Of a stretch of DNA of 64,000 nt, positions 42,348-52,616 are shown in pieces. Both the position numbers and the translations under genes were made by a program. The notes under the pieces were generated by a model, which ran no database searches, had not been told where the DNA came from, and was given only the letters and a program-made list of their open reading frames with translations. This stretch comes from Devosia sp. A16 (GTDB lineage Bacteria > Pseudomonadota > Alphaproteobacteria > Rhizobiales > Devosiaceae), in assembly GCF_001402915.1 (NCBI RefSeq), contig NZ_CP012945.1, positions 3,511,501 to 3,575,500 of the forward strand. The letters are read 5' to 3'. Positions within the stretch are counted from its first letter, which is position 1, and every line of letters starts with the position of its first letter.

Positions 42348-44156
42348 CTAGCGCGTCCGCCCGAACAAGCGCTCGATATCGGCTTTCTTCAGCTCGACAT
42401 AGGTCGGCCGGCCATGGATGCACTGGCCGGAATGCGGTGTCGTTTCCATCTCGCGCAGCAGCGCGTTCATTTCCTCGACCCTGAGCCGCCGCCCCGAGCG
42501 CACCGAGCCGTGGCAGGCCATGCGGCCGATGATTGCCTCGAGCCGGTCGGCCAAAGCGGCCGAACTGTCCCATTCGGCCAGCCCATCGGCGAGGTCGCGC
42601 ACCAGCCCGTCGATATCGGCCTGGCCGAGCAGCGCCGGGGTTTCCCGCACCGCGACCGCTCGCGGTCCGAAGCGTTCGAGGTAGAGGCCCAGCCGCTCCA
42701 GCGTCGGCGCCGCGTCCTCGAGCCGCCCGCAATCGTCTTCGCTGAGTTCGATCACCACCGGGATCAGTTGCATCTGGCTGGCGACCGGTCCCGCCGCCAT
42801 CTGCGCCTTGAACCGCTCATAGACCAGCCGCTCATGCGCCGCATGCTGATCGACCAGCAACAGGCTGTCGCCGTTCTGCGCCACGATGAAATTGTCGAAC
42901 ATCTGCGCCCGCGCCGTACCGAGCGGATACTCGACGGGTTCGGCCGGAGCCGGTTCCGGTGCCTCATAGCGAGCGCTCGGCTCGGCAAATTCCGCGAACC
43001 GCAGCGGTGACGCCTGTTCTCCCCAGCGTCGCGGAGCAGGGGGCACCACAAAATCGGCTGAGGGGGGCGTCCAGCCTGACGTGGTCCGCACCGGCGCCGC
43101 CTCGTACTCCGGCACCCGGAACGCCTGCACCACATCCTCGGCCACCGTACTGGCCGCCCGATGCCCGGCGGCATCCAGTGCCTCGGTGATCGCCCGGATC
43201 ACCGCACCGCGCACCGCGCCCGGGTCACGAAACCTCAGTTCCGCCTTGGTCGGATGGACGTTCACATCGACATCCGCGGGATCCACCGCGAGGAAGATCG
43301 CCGCCACCGGAAACCGGTCGCGGAACACGAAATCCCCATAGGCCGCGCGGATGGCGCCAACCAGTACCTTGTCGCGCACCGCGCGGCCGTTGACGAAGAA
43401 GTACTGGCTGAGCGAATTGGCCCGCGTGTAGGTCGGCAACCCCGCGAGCCCGGTGACCACCATGCCGTGCCGCATCGTCGCCAGCGGCACGGCATTGTCG
43501 CCGAAGTCGCCGCCCATGACGTCGCCGAGTCGCGCCCTGAGCGCTCCGTCGCCTTCGCGCCCCGGCCAGTTCGCCGGCGTGCGGTCGGCGCCGTCCAGGA
43601 TGAACTGCACCTGCGGGTTGGCCATGGCCAGCCGCTTCACCATGTCGGTGATCGCACCCGCTTCGGCCCGCTCGGATTTGAGGAATTTACGTCGCGCCGG
43701 CACATTGCCAAACAGCTCACGCACCTCGACGATGGTGCCGCGGTTCATCGCCAGCGGCGCCGGTCGCGACTTCAGCCCGTGCTTCACCGTGAGCCGCAGC
43801 CCGGTGTCGTCCTCGGCCCGCCGCGAAGCGATGCCGAGCTCGGCCACTGCTCCGATCGAGGCCAGCGCCTCGCCGCGGAAGCCGAGCGTCCGGATATCGT
43901 CCAATCCGTCATCGGCAAGCTTGGACGTCGCATGCCGTTCCACCGACAGCACCAGGTCGGCTTCATCCATGCCGACGCCGTCATCCTCGATCCGGATCAG
44001 GCTTTGTCCGCCCCCCGCCGTGGTGATGTGCACCCGGCCCGAGCCAGCATCGATGGCGTTCTCGACCAGCTCCTTCACCACGCTTGCCGGCCGCTCCACC
44101 ACTTCGCCGGCGGCGATGCGGTTGATCAGGTCTTCGGGAAGCTGGCGGATGGGCAA
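42348..44156 (-). CDS. mutL: DNA mismatch repair protein MutL
   Basis: Couples MutS mismatch recognition to strand incision. The 602-residue protein has the GHKL ATPase N-terminus (LINRIAAGEVVERPASVVKELVENAIDAGS, DDGVGM, GFRGEALASI) and the C-terminal dimerisation domain with the DQHAAHERL motif. I place the start at TTG 44154-44156: it opens PIRQLPEDLINR and has AGGAG eight bases upstream, while upstream ATGs (44207, 44213) add unlike residues. Divergent from tadA. Confidence 0.93.
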   Translation of the reverse strand: MPIRQLPEDLINRIAAGEVVERPASVVKELVENAIDAGSGRVHITTAGGGQSLIRIEDDGVGMDEADLVLSVERHATSKLADDGLDDIRTLGFRGEALASIGAVAELGIASRRAEDDTGLRLTVKHGLKSRPAPLAMNRGTIVEVRELFGNVPARRKFLKSERAEAGAITDMVKRLAMANPQVQFILDGADRTPANWPGREGDGALRARLGDVMGGDFGDNAVPLATMRHGMVVTGLAGLPTYTRANSLSQYFFVNGRAVRDKVLVGAIRAAYGDFVFRDRFPVAAIFLAVDPADVDVNVHPTKAELRFRDPGAVRGAVIRAITEALDAAGHRAASTVAEDVVQAFRVPEYEAAPVRTTSGWTPPSADFVVPPAPRRWGEQASPLRFAEFAEPSARYEAPEPAPAEPVEYPLGTARAQMFDNFIVAQNGDSLLLVDQHAAHERLVYERFKAQMAAGPVASQMQLIPVVIELSEDDCGRLEDAAPTLERLGLYLERFGPRAVAVRETPALLGQADIDGLVRDLADGLAEWDSSAALADRLEAIIGRMACHGSVRSGRRLRVEEMNALLREMETTPHSGQCIHGRPTYVELKKADIERLFGRTR

Positions 44157-44255
44157 AGGCGATTCTCCTGGACGCCGAATGTAGCGACGCGCCGCCGCCG
44201 GTGCCATGGCCATCAACCGGTGGTTGTCGGCGACGGCGAATGCTACACACCACCC

Positions 44256-44696
44256 ATGCCAACCCCCATGGACCAGGCCCTGGCTCTCGCCGAAGTCGCC
44301 GCCGCCGCCGGTGAAGCGCCCGTCGGCGCCGTGATCGTCGAACACGGTCGTATCCTCGCCGCCGAGCGCAACCGCATGCGGGAGCTGAACGATCCCACCG
44401 CCCATGCCGAGTTCCTCGCCATTCGCGCGGCGCTCGCCATGCGCGGCACCGGCCGGCTTGATGGCTGCGACCTGTACGTAACGCTCGAACCCTGTGCCAT
44501 GTGCGCCGGCGCCATCGCCCACACCCGCCTGCGCCGCGTCTATTACGGTGCCGAAGACCTGAAGGCCGGCGCCGTCGACAACGGCGTCCGGCTATTTGAA
44601 AGCCCCAGTTGCCACCACCGCCCCGAGGTCATCGGCGGGGTCGGAGCCAGGCGCTCGGGTGAACTGTTGCGGGAGTTCTTTGCCAGGCTGCGTTGA
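44256..44696 (+). CDS. tadA: tRNA-specific adenosine deaminase
   Basis: Converts A34 to inosine in tRNA-Arg(ACG). The 146-residue zinc enzyme has HAE (AHAEFLAIR, near 52) and PCxxC (EPCAMCAGAIAHTRL), with APVGAVIV upstream, all intact. Start ATG 44256 is about 100 bases from the divergent mutL start. Confidence 0.94.
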   Translation: MPTPMDQALALAEVAAAAGEAPVGAVIVEHGRILAAERNRMRELNDPTAHAEFLAIRAALAMRGTGRLDGCDLYVTLEPCAMCAGAIAHTRLRRVYYGAEDLKAGAVDNGVRLFESPSCHHRPEVIGGVGARRSGELLREFFARLR

Positions 44697-44714
44697 CGAC
44701 CGGATTTGGCCTGC

Positions 44715-45107
44715 TTATTGGCCAAGCCACCGGTCCCAGCGTCGGTTGACGCGATACTGCACGCGGGCGTCCCGGCGCGCGTCGACCCACGGAGCAACGA
44801 CGGGCACTCGGCGATAAACATCCGTGACGACGACGGTTCTCCCGCCGGTCTGAGCATAGATGTAGTTGGCGTTCATCCAACCCCGATAGCTGGCCCATGA
44901 CACGTCGCACCAGGCCGAGTTGGAGAGGCAACCTGCGACCAGTATGCTCTGGCCCGGCGGAACCACGGCGACGACCACATGCTGGGTGCCAGGACCGGCC
45001 CTGAGATTGACGGCGTTGGCTGTCACTCCGACGGCGGCGGCATTGGCCGAAGCAATGGACAGGGAAAGGACCGCAACAACGGTGGCGAGCTGGAATGTGC
45101 GCTTCAT
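44715..45107 (-). CDS. Secreted bacterial SH3-domain protein
   Basis: A 130-residue periplasmic protein with signal peptide (cleavage near ANA-AA) and one SH3_3 domain: VNLRAGPGTQHVVVAVVPPG, then WCDVSWASYRGWMNANYI. Two Cys (AGCLSNSAWCDV) may form a disulfide. The tail is basic (VQYRVNRRWDRWLG). SH3_3 domains usually bind peptidoglycan. ATG 45107 has AAGGAG upstream. Confidence 0.85.
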   Translation of the reverse strand: MKRTFQLATVVAVLSLSIASANAAAVGVTANAVNLRAGPGTQHVVVAVVPPGQSILVAGCLSNSAWCDVSWASYRGWMNANYIYAQTGGRTVVVTDVYRRVPVVAPWVDARRDARVQYRVNRRWDRWLGQ

Positions 45108-45192
45108 GATGACTCTCCTTGCATAGGAAAGTCGCGTATCCCGCCCGAGCAATGCACCAGTATTGCAGGCATGTAACAGATTGTAGCCGGCG

Positions 45193-46176
45193 CTACCGTG
45201 CCTCGGCCCGCATCGAGTCCTGCTGCTTGCTGAGGAACGACTCGATCCGCCCATCCAGCGCGCGCTTGAAGTTGTCCTTGTCCTTTTCCACATGCGCCAC
45301 CAGCTCGCGCACGCGCCAGAACTCCAGCGCGCCGAAGGCGCTGAGGTGCGGCCGTACGTAGACGTCCGGCGGGTAGGCCGCCATCATGTGGGCGGTCAGC
45401 GAATGCATCATGATCTGCGCGGCGCCGAACCACACATCGAGCGCCTTGTGGTTGGTCTTGTTCAGCTGCTCGGACGGATCGCCGTTGACGTCGACACCGA
45501 CGAGGATGTCGGTATCGGCCGCCGCCTGGTCGAGCGGCAGGGGGTTGACCACCCCACCATCGACCAGCAGGTGATTGGCGAACGCCACGGGCTTGAACAG
45601 GCTCGGGATGGCGATCGAACCGGCGATTGCCTGGCGCAACGGACCCTCGGAGAACACCGCCTGGTGCCACGACTGAAAGTCGGTGGCCACCACATAGAAC
45701 TTGGTCTTCAGATCCTTGAACTCGACCGGGAATGGCTGGGGCAGGAAGGCGTCCACCACCTGGATCGCATCGAGTTGCACGTTGAAGCCGGACTGGAAGA
45801 AGTTGCCGAGGTTGCGCACCTGCGCGCCCCACAGTCGTCCGGCGATGATCCGCATCGTGCCCAGCACCGAGAACGAGTGCTCGCGGAGTTCCGCGCCGGT
45901 CATGCCGCTGGCCCAACCCGAACCGATCAGCGCTCCGATCGAAGTCCCCGAGATCACGTGGGGCCTCAACCCCATTTCGTCCATCGCCTCGATATAGGGA
46001 ATGTGGGTCAGGCCGCGTGCCGACCCCCCGCCCAGAGCGACCCCGATACGCGGCTCCGGCCGCGGCGCATAGCCATGCGTATGTTCGCGAAACTCGCCGC
46101 GCAAGCGATCGACAATCTCCTGCCCCCGCCGCTGCAGCGGCGTCGGCTCGACCGGCGCTGTCATCTCATGGGTCAC
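45193..46176 (-). CDS. Patatin-like phospholipase (RssA group)
   Basis: A 327-residue lipid acyl hydrolase of the patatin family. Oxyanion loop GGGSARG near 50, nucleophile Ser in GTSIG near 78 and the catalytic Asp in VDGGVVNPLP near 210 are all present. The C-terminal 80 residues are helical. It lies 40 bases after purD on the same strand and may be co-transcribed. Substrate unknown. Confidence 0.87.
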   Translation of the reverse strand: MTHEMTAPVEPTPLQRRGQEIVDRLRGEFREHTHGYAPRPEPRIGVALGGGSARGLTHIPYIEAMDEMGLRPHVISGTSIGALIGSGWASGMTGAELREHSFSVLGTMRIIAGRLWGAQVRNLGNFFQSGFNVQLDAIQVVDAFLPQPFPVEFKDLKTKFYVVATDFQSWHQAVFSEGPLRQAIAGSIAIPSLFKPVAFANHLLVDGGVVNPLPLDQAAADTDILVGVDVNGDPSEQLNKTNHKALDVWFGAAQIMMHSLTAHMMAAYPPDVYVRPHLSAFGALEFWRVRELVAHVEKDKDNFKRALDGRIESFLSKQQDSMRAEAR

Positions 46177-46216
46177 GATAAGGAGGTAGGGTAGGCTCTT
46201 CTCGTTTATAAGATGT

Positions 46217-47497
46217 TCAGGCGGATTTCGGTTCCCGCGCCAGCGCCCGCCAGCCGATGTCGCGTCGGCAGAAGCCGGCCGGCCAGTCGATCCGGTCTAC
46301 CTCGCCATAGGCCCGATCGCGCGCCTCGCTCACGGTGCGCCCCAGCGCCGTCACGTTCAGCACCCGGCCGCCATTGGCGAGCAGCTTGCCATCGCGGCGC
46401 AGCGTGCCGGCATGGAACACCACCAGGTTGTCGTCGTCCTGGCCGTTGATGCCGCCGATCTCGCTGCCTTTTTCCGGGCTCACCGGATAGCCCCTGGCCG
46501 CCAGCACCACGGTCAGCGCCACCTCGTCGCTGAACACCGGCTTCACCGTTCCGAGTGTGCCGCGCGCCGTGGCTTCGAGCAGATCGAGCGCGTCCGATTT
46601 GAGGCGCAGCATCAACACCTGGCACTCCGGGTCGCCGAACCGGACATTGTATTCGATCAGCCTGGGACCCGTTGCGGTCACCATGATCCCGGCGAACAGC
46701 ACCCCGGTGAACGGCGTGCCGCGTTCCGCCATGCGGCGGATCGAGGGGAGGATGATCTCCTCCTCGACGCGCGCCGTCATCTCAGGCGTCATCACCGGGG
46801 CAGGGGAATAGGCGCCCATGCCGCCGGTATTGGGCCCGCGATCGCCGTCCCACACCCGCTTGTGGTCCTGCGCGCTGGGCAGCATCACGACGCTCTCGCC
46901 GTCGCAGAGGGCGAAGATCGAGGCCTCTTCGCCCTCGAGATATTCCTCGATCACCACGGTCGAACCGCTGTCGCCGAACGCCCCCGAGAAGCAGTCGCGC
47001 ACCGCGTCTGCCGCCTCCTGGATGGTCATCGCCACGGTGACGCCTTTGCCGGCGGCCAGCCCATCGGCCTTGATCACGATCGGCGCACCCTGGTCGTGCA
47101 CATAGGCCAGCGCATCGCTCTCGTTGTCGAAGCGGCCATAGGCGGCCGTGGGTACGCCGGCCTCGTCGCATAGTTGCTTGGTGAAGGCTTTCGACCCCTC
47201 GAGCTGCGCCGCTGCCTTCGACGGCCCGAAACACAGCAATCCCGCCGCCCGCACATCATCGCCCAGCCCGGCCACCGCCGGTGCATCGGGTCCGATCACC
47301 ACGAAATCCACCCGGTTGGCGAGCGCGAAGTCGACCACCGCCTTGTGGTCGGTGATATCGACGGGGACGTTCTCGGCGATCTCCTCCGTCCCGCCATTGC
47401 CAGGCATCACGAACAGCTTCTCGCAGCGCGGCGAGCGGGCAATCGCCCAGGCCAGCGCATGCTCCCGGCCACCTGACCCAATCACCACAATGCGCAT
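46217..47497 (-). CDS. purD: Phosphoribosylamine-glycine ligase (GARS)
   Basis: Second step of purine synthesis: joins glycine to phosphoribosylamine with ATP. 426 residues: MRIVVIGSGGREHAL start, the IKADGLAAGKGV and EEYLEGEEASIFALCDG ATP-grasp segments, and the YNVRFGDPECQ metal site. Divergent from xseA across about 170 bases. Confidence 0.97.
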   Translation of the reverse strand: MRIVVIGSGGREHALAWAIARSPRCEKLFVMPGNGGTEEIAENVPVDITDHKAVVDFALANRVDFVVIGPDAPAVAGLGDDVRAAGLLCFGPSKAAAQLEGSKAFTKQLCDEAGVPTAAYGRFDNESDALAYVHDQGAPIVIKADGLAAGKGVTVAMTIQEAADAVRDCFSGAFGDSGSTVVIEEYLEGEEASIFALCDGESVVMLPSAQDHKRVWDGDRGPNTGGMGAYSPAPVMTPEMTARVEEEIILPSIRRMAERGTPFTGVLFAGIMVTATGPRLIEYNVRFGDPECQVLMLRLKSDALDLLEATARGTLGTVKPVFSDEVALTVVLAARGYPVSPEKGSEIGGINGQDDDNLVVFHAGTLRRDGKLLANGGRVLNVTALGRTVSEARDRAYGEVDRIDWPAGFCRRDIGWRALAREPKSA

Positions 47498-47671
47498 CAG
47501 CCATCAGCTCCGATGTTGCGTTGATCCACCCTGCCCGGCGGGGCAAGAGGCCACCCGAGGGGTGGGTAAGCGGCCGAGTGCGTGGGGCGCGGCCATTGGG
47601 CGCCCATCTAGCATCTGCTCGATTGTGCCGCCACCCTTGACGGACTCGTGCCTTTCCCGCACCTCTCACCC

Positions 47672-49219
47672 ATGCCCGCACCGCTGACCAACGCCGCCGA
47701 GTTCACCGTCTCCGAGATCGCCCAGGCGGTGAAGCGCACGGTCGAGGACGAGTTCGGCCATGTCCGCGTCCGCGGCGAGATTTCGGGTTTCCGCGGCGTC
47801 CACTCGTCGGGCCATGCCTATTTCACGCTCAAGGACGAGAACGCCTCGATCGACGCGGTGGTGTGGAAGAGTTCGTGGCCGCGGCTCACCTTCAAGCCCG
47901 AGGAGGGCATGGAGGTCATCGCGACGGGGCGGCTCACCACTTTCCCGCGCTCCTCGAAGTACCAGATCGTCATCGAACAGATCGAACCGGCCGGCGCCGG
48001 CGCGCTGATGGCGTTGCTCGAGGACAGGCGCCGCAAGCTCGCCGCCGAGGGGCTGTTCGCCAGCGAGCGTAAGCGCGAGCTGCCCTACCTGCCGCGGGTC
48101 ATCGGCGTGGTGACCTCGCCCACCGGCGCGGTGATCCGCGACATCCTGCACCGCATCTCCGATCGCTTTCCCAGCCATGTGGTGGTCTGGCCGGTCCGCG
48201 TGCAGGGCGAGACGGCGGCGCCCGAGGTGACCGCGGCCATCAACGGCTTCAATGCGCTGGCGCCGAACGGTCCGATTCCGCGCCCCGACGTGCTGATCGT
48301 TGCTCGCGGTGGCGGGTCGATCGAAGACCTCTGGGGCTTCAACGAAGAGATCGTGGTCCGCGCCGTCGCCGCGAGTCGCATCCCCGTCATCACCGCCGTC
48401 GGGCACGAGACCGACACCACGCTGGTCGACTATGCCTCGGATTATCGCGCCCCGACTCCGACGGCCGCTGCCGAAGCGGCCGTACCGGTGCGCGCCGACC
48501 TCATCGGCTATGTCGACGAGATCGGCGCCCGGCAGCGCCACGCCATGCGGCGCACCGCCGCCAACTATCGTGATCGGCTGCGCGCTGCCGCCGCCGGGCT
48601 GCCGCGCCCGCTCGATCTGGTCGCCTCGGCCCGCCAGCGCCTCGATCACGCCGCTTCCAACCTGGCCGCGGCGCTGCGTCACGCCGAGCAGAAAAAGCGC
48701 ATCGAGTTCGGCCGTTCCGCCAACAAGCTGACGCCGACCCTGCTGTCACGGCGCGCCGCCGAACTCGCGACGCGGCTCGACAATCTCCGCCGCCGTGCCG
48801 ACACCGCCGCGTCGCGTACTGCCGAGCGAAAGCGCGGGCTGTTCCTCGCCTCGGCCGGCCGACTGTCGCCCAAGGCGCTCAGCAACGAGATCCGGCATCT
48901 GCGCAGCCGCCTCGATCCGCTCGCCGCGGCCCTGCACCCGGCCATCGCCCGCTTCATCGATCAGCGTCGCCGCAGCCTCGATCTGGCGGCCCGTCTGCTC
49001 GAGGCGGCCGACTATCGCTCGATCCTCGAGCGTGGCTTTTCGGTCGTCACCGATGCTGACGGCCACATCGTCAAGCATACCGCCGATGTGAAGCCGGGCG
49101 ATCCGGTGCATATCCAGGTGTCGGACGGCACGATCGGCGCGACCATCGGCAGTGGGCTCGTAGCGCGCAAGAAAGTGCGCCCGCCGCGCGACGAGGAGGG
49201 CCAGGAAAGCCTGTTCTGA
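47672..49219 (+). CDS. xseA: Exodeoxyribonuclease VII large subunit
   Basis: Large subunit of the single-strand exonuclease ExoVII. 515 residues: N-terminal OB fold (VRGEISGFRGVHSSGHAYFTLKD), the catalytic domain with GVVTSPTGAVIRDI and ARGGGSIEDLW, and the long helical part that carries XseB subunits. ATG 47672 opens the conserved part; an in-frame GTG at 47648 adds eight residues. The small subunit gene xseB is not in the window. Confidence 0.95.
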   Translation: MPAPLTNAAEFTVSEIAQAVKRTVEDEFGHVRVRGEISGFRGVHSSGHAYFTLKDENASIDAVVWKSSWPRLTFKPEEGMEVIATGRLTTFPRSSKYQIVIEQIEPAGAGALMALLEDRRRKLAAEGLFASERKRELPYLPRVIGVVTSPTGAVIRDILHRISDRFPSHVVVWPVRVQGETAAPEVTAAINGFNALAPNGPIPRPDVLIVARGGGSIEDLWGFNEEIVVRAVAASRIPVITAVGHETDTTLVDYASDYRAPTPTAAAEAAVPVRADLIGYVDEIGARQRHAMRRTAANYRDRLRAAAAGLPRPLDLVASARQRLDHAASNLAAALRHAEQKKRIEFGRSANKLTPTLLSRRAAELATRLDNLRRRADTAASRTAERKRGLFLASAGRLSPKALSNEIRHLRSRLDPLAAALHPAIARFIDQRRRSLDLAARLLEAADYRSILERGFSVVTDADGHIVKHTADVKPGDPVHIQVSDGTIGATIGSGLVARKKVRPPRDEEGQESLF

Positions 49220-49303
49220 AAATCGCCACGAAAACCCGCTCGGTTGTCGCGGCGGTTCGGCCGGTTTCCAAGTCAGCCGATCTGACCTATATCTGGTGGT
49301 GCC

Positions 49304-49528
49304 ATGAACATTTTCGACAAGAGCTTCAGCCCTTCGGAAGCGCAGGTGCGTTACCTCGATGCCGACTATGTCGTGCTGCGGCCGGGGAGCTTCGTGCGCT
49401 GCGCTATCACCGGCGTCCCCATCGCCCTCGACGAGCTGACCTATTGGAACGTCGATCGGCAGGAGCCCTATGCCAACGCTGCGGCCGCCTACGAAGCCCA
49501 TAAGCGCTACGGTCTGGCCGGCCGCTAG
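49304..49528 (+). CDS. DUF2093 domain protein
   Basis: A 74-residue protein with the DUF2093 pattern: EAQVRYLDADYVVLRPGSFVRCAITG and PIALDELTYWNVDRQEPY. The family is nearly limited to alphaproteobacteria and commonly sits next to xseA, as here. No function is known; the single Cys in RCAITG is conserved in the family. Confidence 0.88.
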   Translation: MNIFDKSFSPSEAQVRYLDADYVVLRPGSFVRCAITGVPIALDELTYWNVDRQEPYANAAAAYEAHKRYGLAGR

Positions 49529-49563
49529 GACGGCATCGCTTCGAAGTATGACAGCCAAAGGCC

Positions 49564-51093
49564 TCAGGGCCGGAAGCCGCTCGCCAGTCGCATGAACAAT
49601 GGCACCGCAACGCGCTCACCCTTGTGGAGGCTGACATCCTCAAGCGGACCCAGCGTTGCGAACTCGGCGCTCAGCCTGGCGTCGTCGTCGACATTCCCCG
49701 GCATCCCGATAAGGATCGCGTTCCACCCCGCATAGTCCTGCGGCGGATTGAGATAGTCGAAGTGCCGCGCATCGCTGCACAGGCACAGCACCGGGACCTG
49801 CTTGCCGAACAGGGCATTGAGCTCGCCGGCGCGCACCCAGTTGAAGGTGCCGATGAACGTCTTGGGGTCGGCGGGCAGTCCGCGCGTCGCCAGTTCCGAC
49901 CGCAGCGGTTCCCATGACAGCAGCGCGTCCGTCGGATCGCTGCCGCCGAACAGCTGCAGCGTCTGCTGATCGAAACTGCCCCATCGCGCCTGCATCGTCA
50001 CCACGCTGGCGAGTGCCGCCAGCCCCAGCGCGGTGAGGATGGCGATGGCGACTGCCAGCCGGCGTGTAATCTTGCCGGCATTGGCAAGCGCTTCTCCGAG
50101 CAACGGAATGGCGAACAGCCAGCCCGGCATCTGCCAATGCGGCAGGCCGCGACCGAACAGCGTCAGCCCGGTGAAAATGACGATCGGCAGGATAGCCAGG
50201 CATACCAGCAGCCAGCGCTGTGCATTGGCCGGTCCGCCGATCAGGCCGCGAAGCAGTAACGTCCCCAGCGGCACGGCGATCCACGGCAGCAGATAGACCG
50301 CCTGCGACAGCAGCGATTCGACCGGACCGAGCAGGCGAAGTTCCGCACCGCTGCCGACCCGGCCGCGACCTGCCTGGAAGGCGAACGACACCCAGTCGTG
50401 CTGGGCATTCCACACCAGCACCGGCACGAGACAGGCCGCCGCGATCGCCGCGGCCAGCCAGGGGCCGGGAGTAAGCAGCCAGCGTCGGCCCTCACGGGTG
50501 GTCAGCAGGAACAGCAGCAGGCCCAGCAGCAACAGCACGCCATGGTATTTCGACAGCAACGCCAGCCCGGCCATGAGGCCGGCGAGGGCCCATGATCCCA
50601 GGCGCCGGCTGTCGCCGGGCTCGAGGACGATGCGCGCCACCAGCAGCGCCGTCGCCAGCGCCGCGGCCAGCAATGGCCCGTCGGGAAAGATCAGCGCGCC
50701 ATGCGCCAGGCCATACACCGGAGCGAGATTGAAGAGCACCGTCGACCACAGTCCGGCCACCGGGCCGAACAGCCTCGCTCCCAGCACGTAGATCAGCCAG
50801 CAAGACAGCGCGCCCAATCCGATGAACGGCAGCCGCAACAGCAGCAGGTCCTCGCTGCCCCACAGTTTTGCCCACGCGCCGACCAGCCATAGATGCAGCG
50901 GCGGATGGTCGAAATAGCTGAGCGAGACCTGCCGCGCGATGCCGATGCTGTAGGCCTCGTCCACCCCTACCGGCAGGATCGCGGCGAGCCCGAGCCGGGC
51001 CAGCGTCGCCACCGCGATCACGACCAGGACCCAGGCCCGCACCGATGCGTTCCGCAGGTGGGCTTCGCTATGAGGGAAGGCAGGCGCATGCAT
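49564..51093 (-). CDS. GT39/ArnT-like membrane glycosyltransferase
   Basis: A 509-residue polytopic protein of the PMT/ArnT class, transferring a sugar from a polyprenyl phosphate to lipid A, protein or glycan in the periplasm. The N-terminal acidic motif is in LPVGVDEAYSIGIARQ (DE near 45), followed by SYFDHPPLHLW, typical of the family, and about 11 transmembrane segments. It ends the LPS block, on the same strand as the O-antigen ligase but 218 bases from it, so probably with its own promoter. Confidence 0.87.
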   Translation of the reverse strand: MHAPAFPHSEAHLRNASVRAWVLVVIAVATLARLGLAAILPVGVDEAYSIGIARQVSLSYFDHPPLHLWLVGAWAKLWGSEDLLLLRLPFIGLGALSCWLIYVLGARLFGPVAGLWSTVLFNLAPVYGLAHGALIFPDGPLLAAALATALLVARIVLEPGDSRRLGSWALAGLMAGLALLSKYHGVLLLLGLLLFLLTTREGRRWLLTPGPWLAAAIAAACLVPVLVWNAQHDWVSFAFQAGRGRVGSGAELRLLGPVESLLSQAVYLLPWIAVPLGTLLLRGLIGGPANAQRWLLVCLAILPIVIFTGLTLFGRGLPHWQMPGWLFAIPLLGEALANAGKITRRLAVAIAILTALGLAALASVVTMQARWGSFDQQTLQLFGGSDPTDALLSWEPLRSELATRGLPADPKTFIGTFNWVRAGELNALFGKQVPVLCLCSDARHFDYLNPPQDYAGWNAILIGMPGNVDDDARLSAEFATLGPLEDVSLHKGERVAVPLFMRLASGFRP

Positions 51094-51311
51094 GGACGGT
51101 TGGGTCCTAACCTGCCGTTTGCGTCACTGACGCTTGGCTAGCGACTGTAGCGTCGCAAGTCAAATTACCGTCCGGCAACGAAAGTCTATCCCGCGTCGGA
51201 TCCGGGCGGAAATACTGTCTATCGCGTAGTCTTGGACATTTCGCGGCCGAGGGGCGCGGTCGCCGGCGCTCTGCCGGAGCGGATCTACCAAGGGTCGGCA
51301 CGCCACGCGCA

Positions 51312-52616
51312 TCACGCCGTGCCGGGAGTCTCCGAGGCAATGGACGATTTGCCGCCGACCGGCCGAGCCGGTGTCGTGCTCCGCAACGGAGCCTGCACGA
51401 AGCCGAGCATCACCACCGTCATGAACGCATATTGCACGGTGTGGAATTCGAACCCGATCATGATGATGGTCAGCTGGAACACCGCGTAGGCGGCGCACAG
51501 GGTCACCGAAAGGTAGAGCCGCGACATGAACAGCTCGTCGCGCGGCGTCTTCAGCACCGCGATCACCGGGGCCACCGACAGGATCAGGAAGCTGATCACT
51601 CCCGGAATCCCGGCACCGACCGCGAAGCTCAGCAGGCCGTTGTGGAGCTGGCGGAACGTCAGCATCCGCTCGACCTCGCTCTTGGGCACATAGGGCAGGA
51701 TGGCCGGCACCATGTCGGGCCAGCCATAGCCGAACACCGGCGCATGGAGGAACGCCTGGTAGCCGCCCCACAGCATGATCAGGCGCTCCCGGGTGGATTG
51801 GTCCACGGCGCCGCCCGCGATCACATCCTGCGTCACCGAAAAGCCGTCGACGGCGCGACCGAAGCCCAGCTTTGCCGCGGCGAACACCAGCACGGCAGCG
51901 GCCACCGCGACGGCGGCGGCGACCACCAGCGTCGTCGTGCGATGGCGGGCCGGCGCCAGCGCCAGCGCAAACGCCAGGGCAATGAAGCCGAGCACCGGCG
52001 CCGCGATCAGCGCGCCGCGCGTGCCGCTCAGCAGGGCCGCGAGAATGCCGAGCACCGGTCCGAGCAGGTACAGCCAGCGCCGGTTGGCGCCGGGCGCGAA
52101 TGCGCCCACCAGCGCAACAAACCCCAGCAGCATCGCCGTGTCGGCGAAGTGGAATGCGCTCATCAGTGGTGGCCCGGCCCGCTCGTAACCGAGGATCAGC
52201 ACCTGCACCACGCTGACGATCACTGCAATGCCAGCGCCGGCCAGCGCCAGCCGGCCGATCATCACCGCGCTGTCCAGCCGCGCGAATCTTTGCAGCTGCC
52301 AGCGCATCGGCAGCGCCAGCAATAGTGGCACGAAGTTGAAGGCAAACAGCAGATCGCCGGGATCCTCCGAGGTGAACAGGAACGCGATCGCCGGCAACAC
52401 CGCCGCGGTCACGAACATCAGATCGATCGGGTTGCGGCTGCGCGCCTGGAAGGCGGCGACCACCGATGGCGAGAGCAGCGCGAAAATGCCGAACAGCAGC
52501 ACGAAGTAAGTGGTGAGCCTGCCCGTAACGCAGGGCAGCGCGAACAGGAAGACGATCATCGCCAGGCAGGCCCACCGCATATAGGAGGACGTGCCGTCGC
52601 TGACCGCCGGGGTCAT
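51312..52616 (-). CDS. O-antigen ligase family membrane protein
   Basis: A 434-residue polytopic protein (about 11-12 transmembrane helices) with the Wzy/WaaL-type large periplasmic loop at about 270-360, containing [20 protein letters not shown] and the QLHNGLLS motif (His essential in WaaL). Likely joins O-polysaccharide to lipid A-core, or polymerises a glycan. ATG 52616 overlaps the kdsA stop (ATGA), so it is translated with the KDO pathway, which favours a role in LPS. Confidence 0.82.
   Translation of the reverse strand: MTPAVSDGTSSYMRWACLAMIVFLFALPCVTGRLTTYFVLLFGIFALLSPSVVAAFQARSRNPIDLMFVTAAVLPAIAFLFTSEDPGDLLFAFNFVPLLLALPMRWQLQRFARLDSAVMIGRLALAGAGIAVIVSVVQVLILGYERAGPPLMSAFHFADTAMLLGFVALVGAFAPGANRRWLYLLGPVLGILAALLSGTRGALIAAPVLGFIALAFALALAPARHRTTTLVVAAAVAVAAAVLVFAAAKLGFGRAVDGFSVTQDVIAGGAVDQSTRERLIMLWGGYQAFLHAPVFGYGWPDMVPAILPYVPKSEVERMLTFRQLHNGLLSFAVGAGIPGVISFLILSVAPVIAVLKTPRDELFMSRLYLSVTLCAAYAVFQLTIIMIGFEFHTVQYAFMTVVMLGFVQAPLRSTTPARPVGGKSSIASETPGTA

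Noticed and set aside
46180-46192. AAGGAGGT on the plus strand as a ribosome site
   Set aside because: No plausible gene starts after it on that strand; patatin and purD both run on the minus strand.
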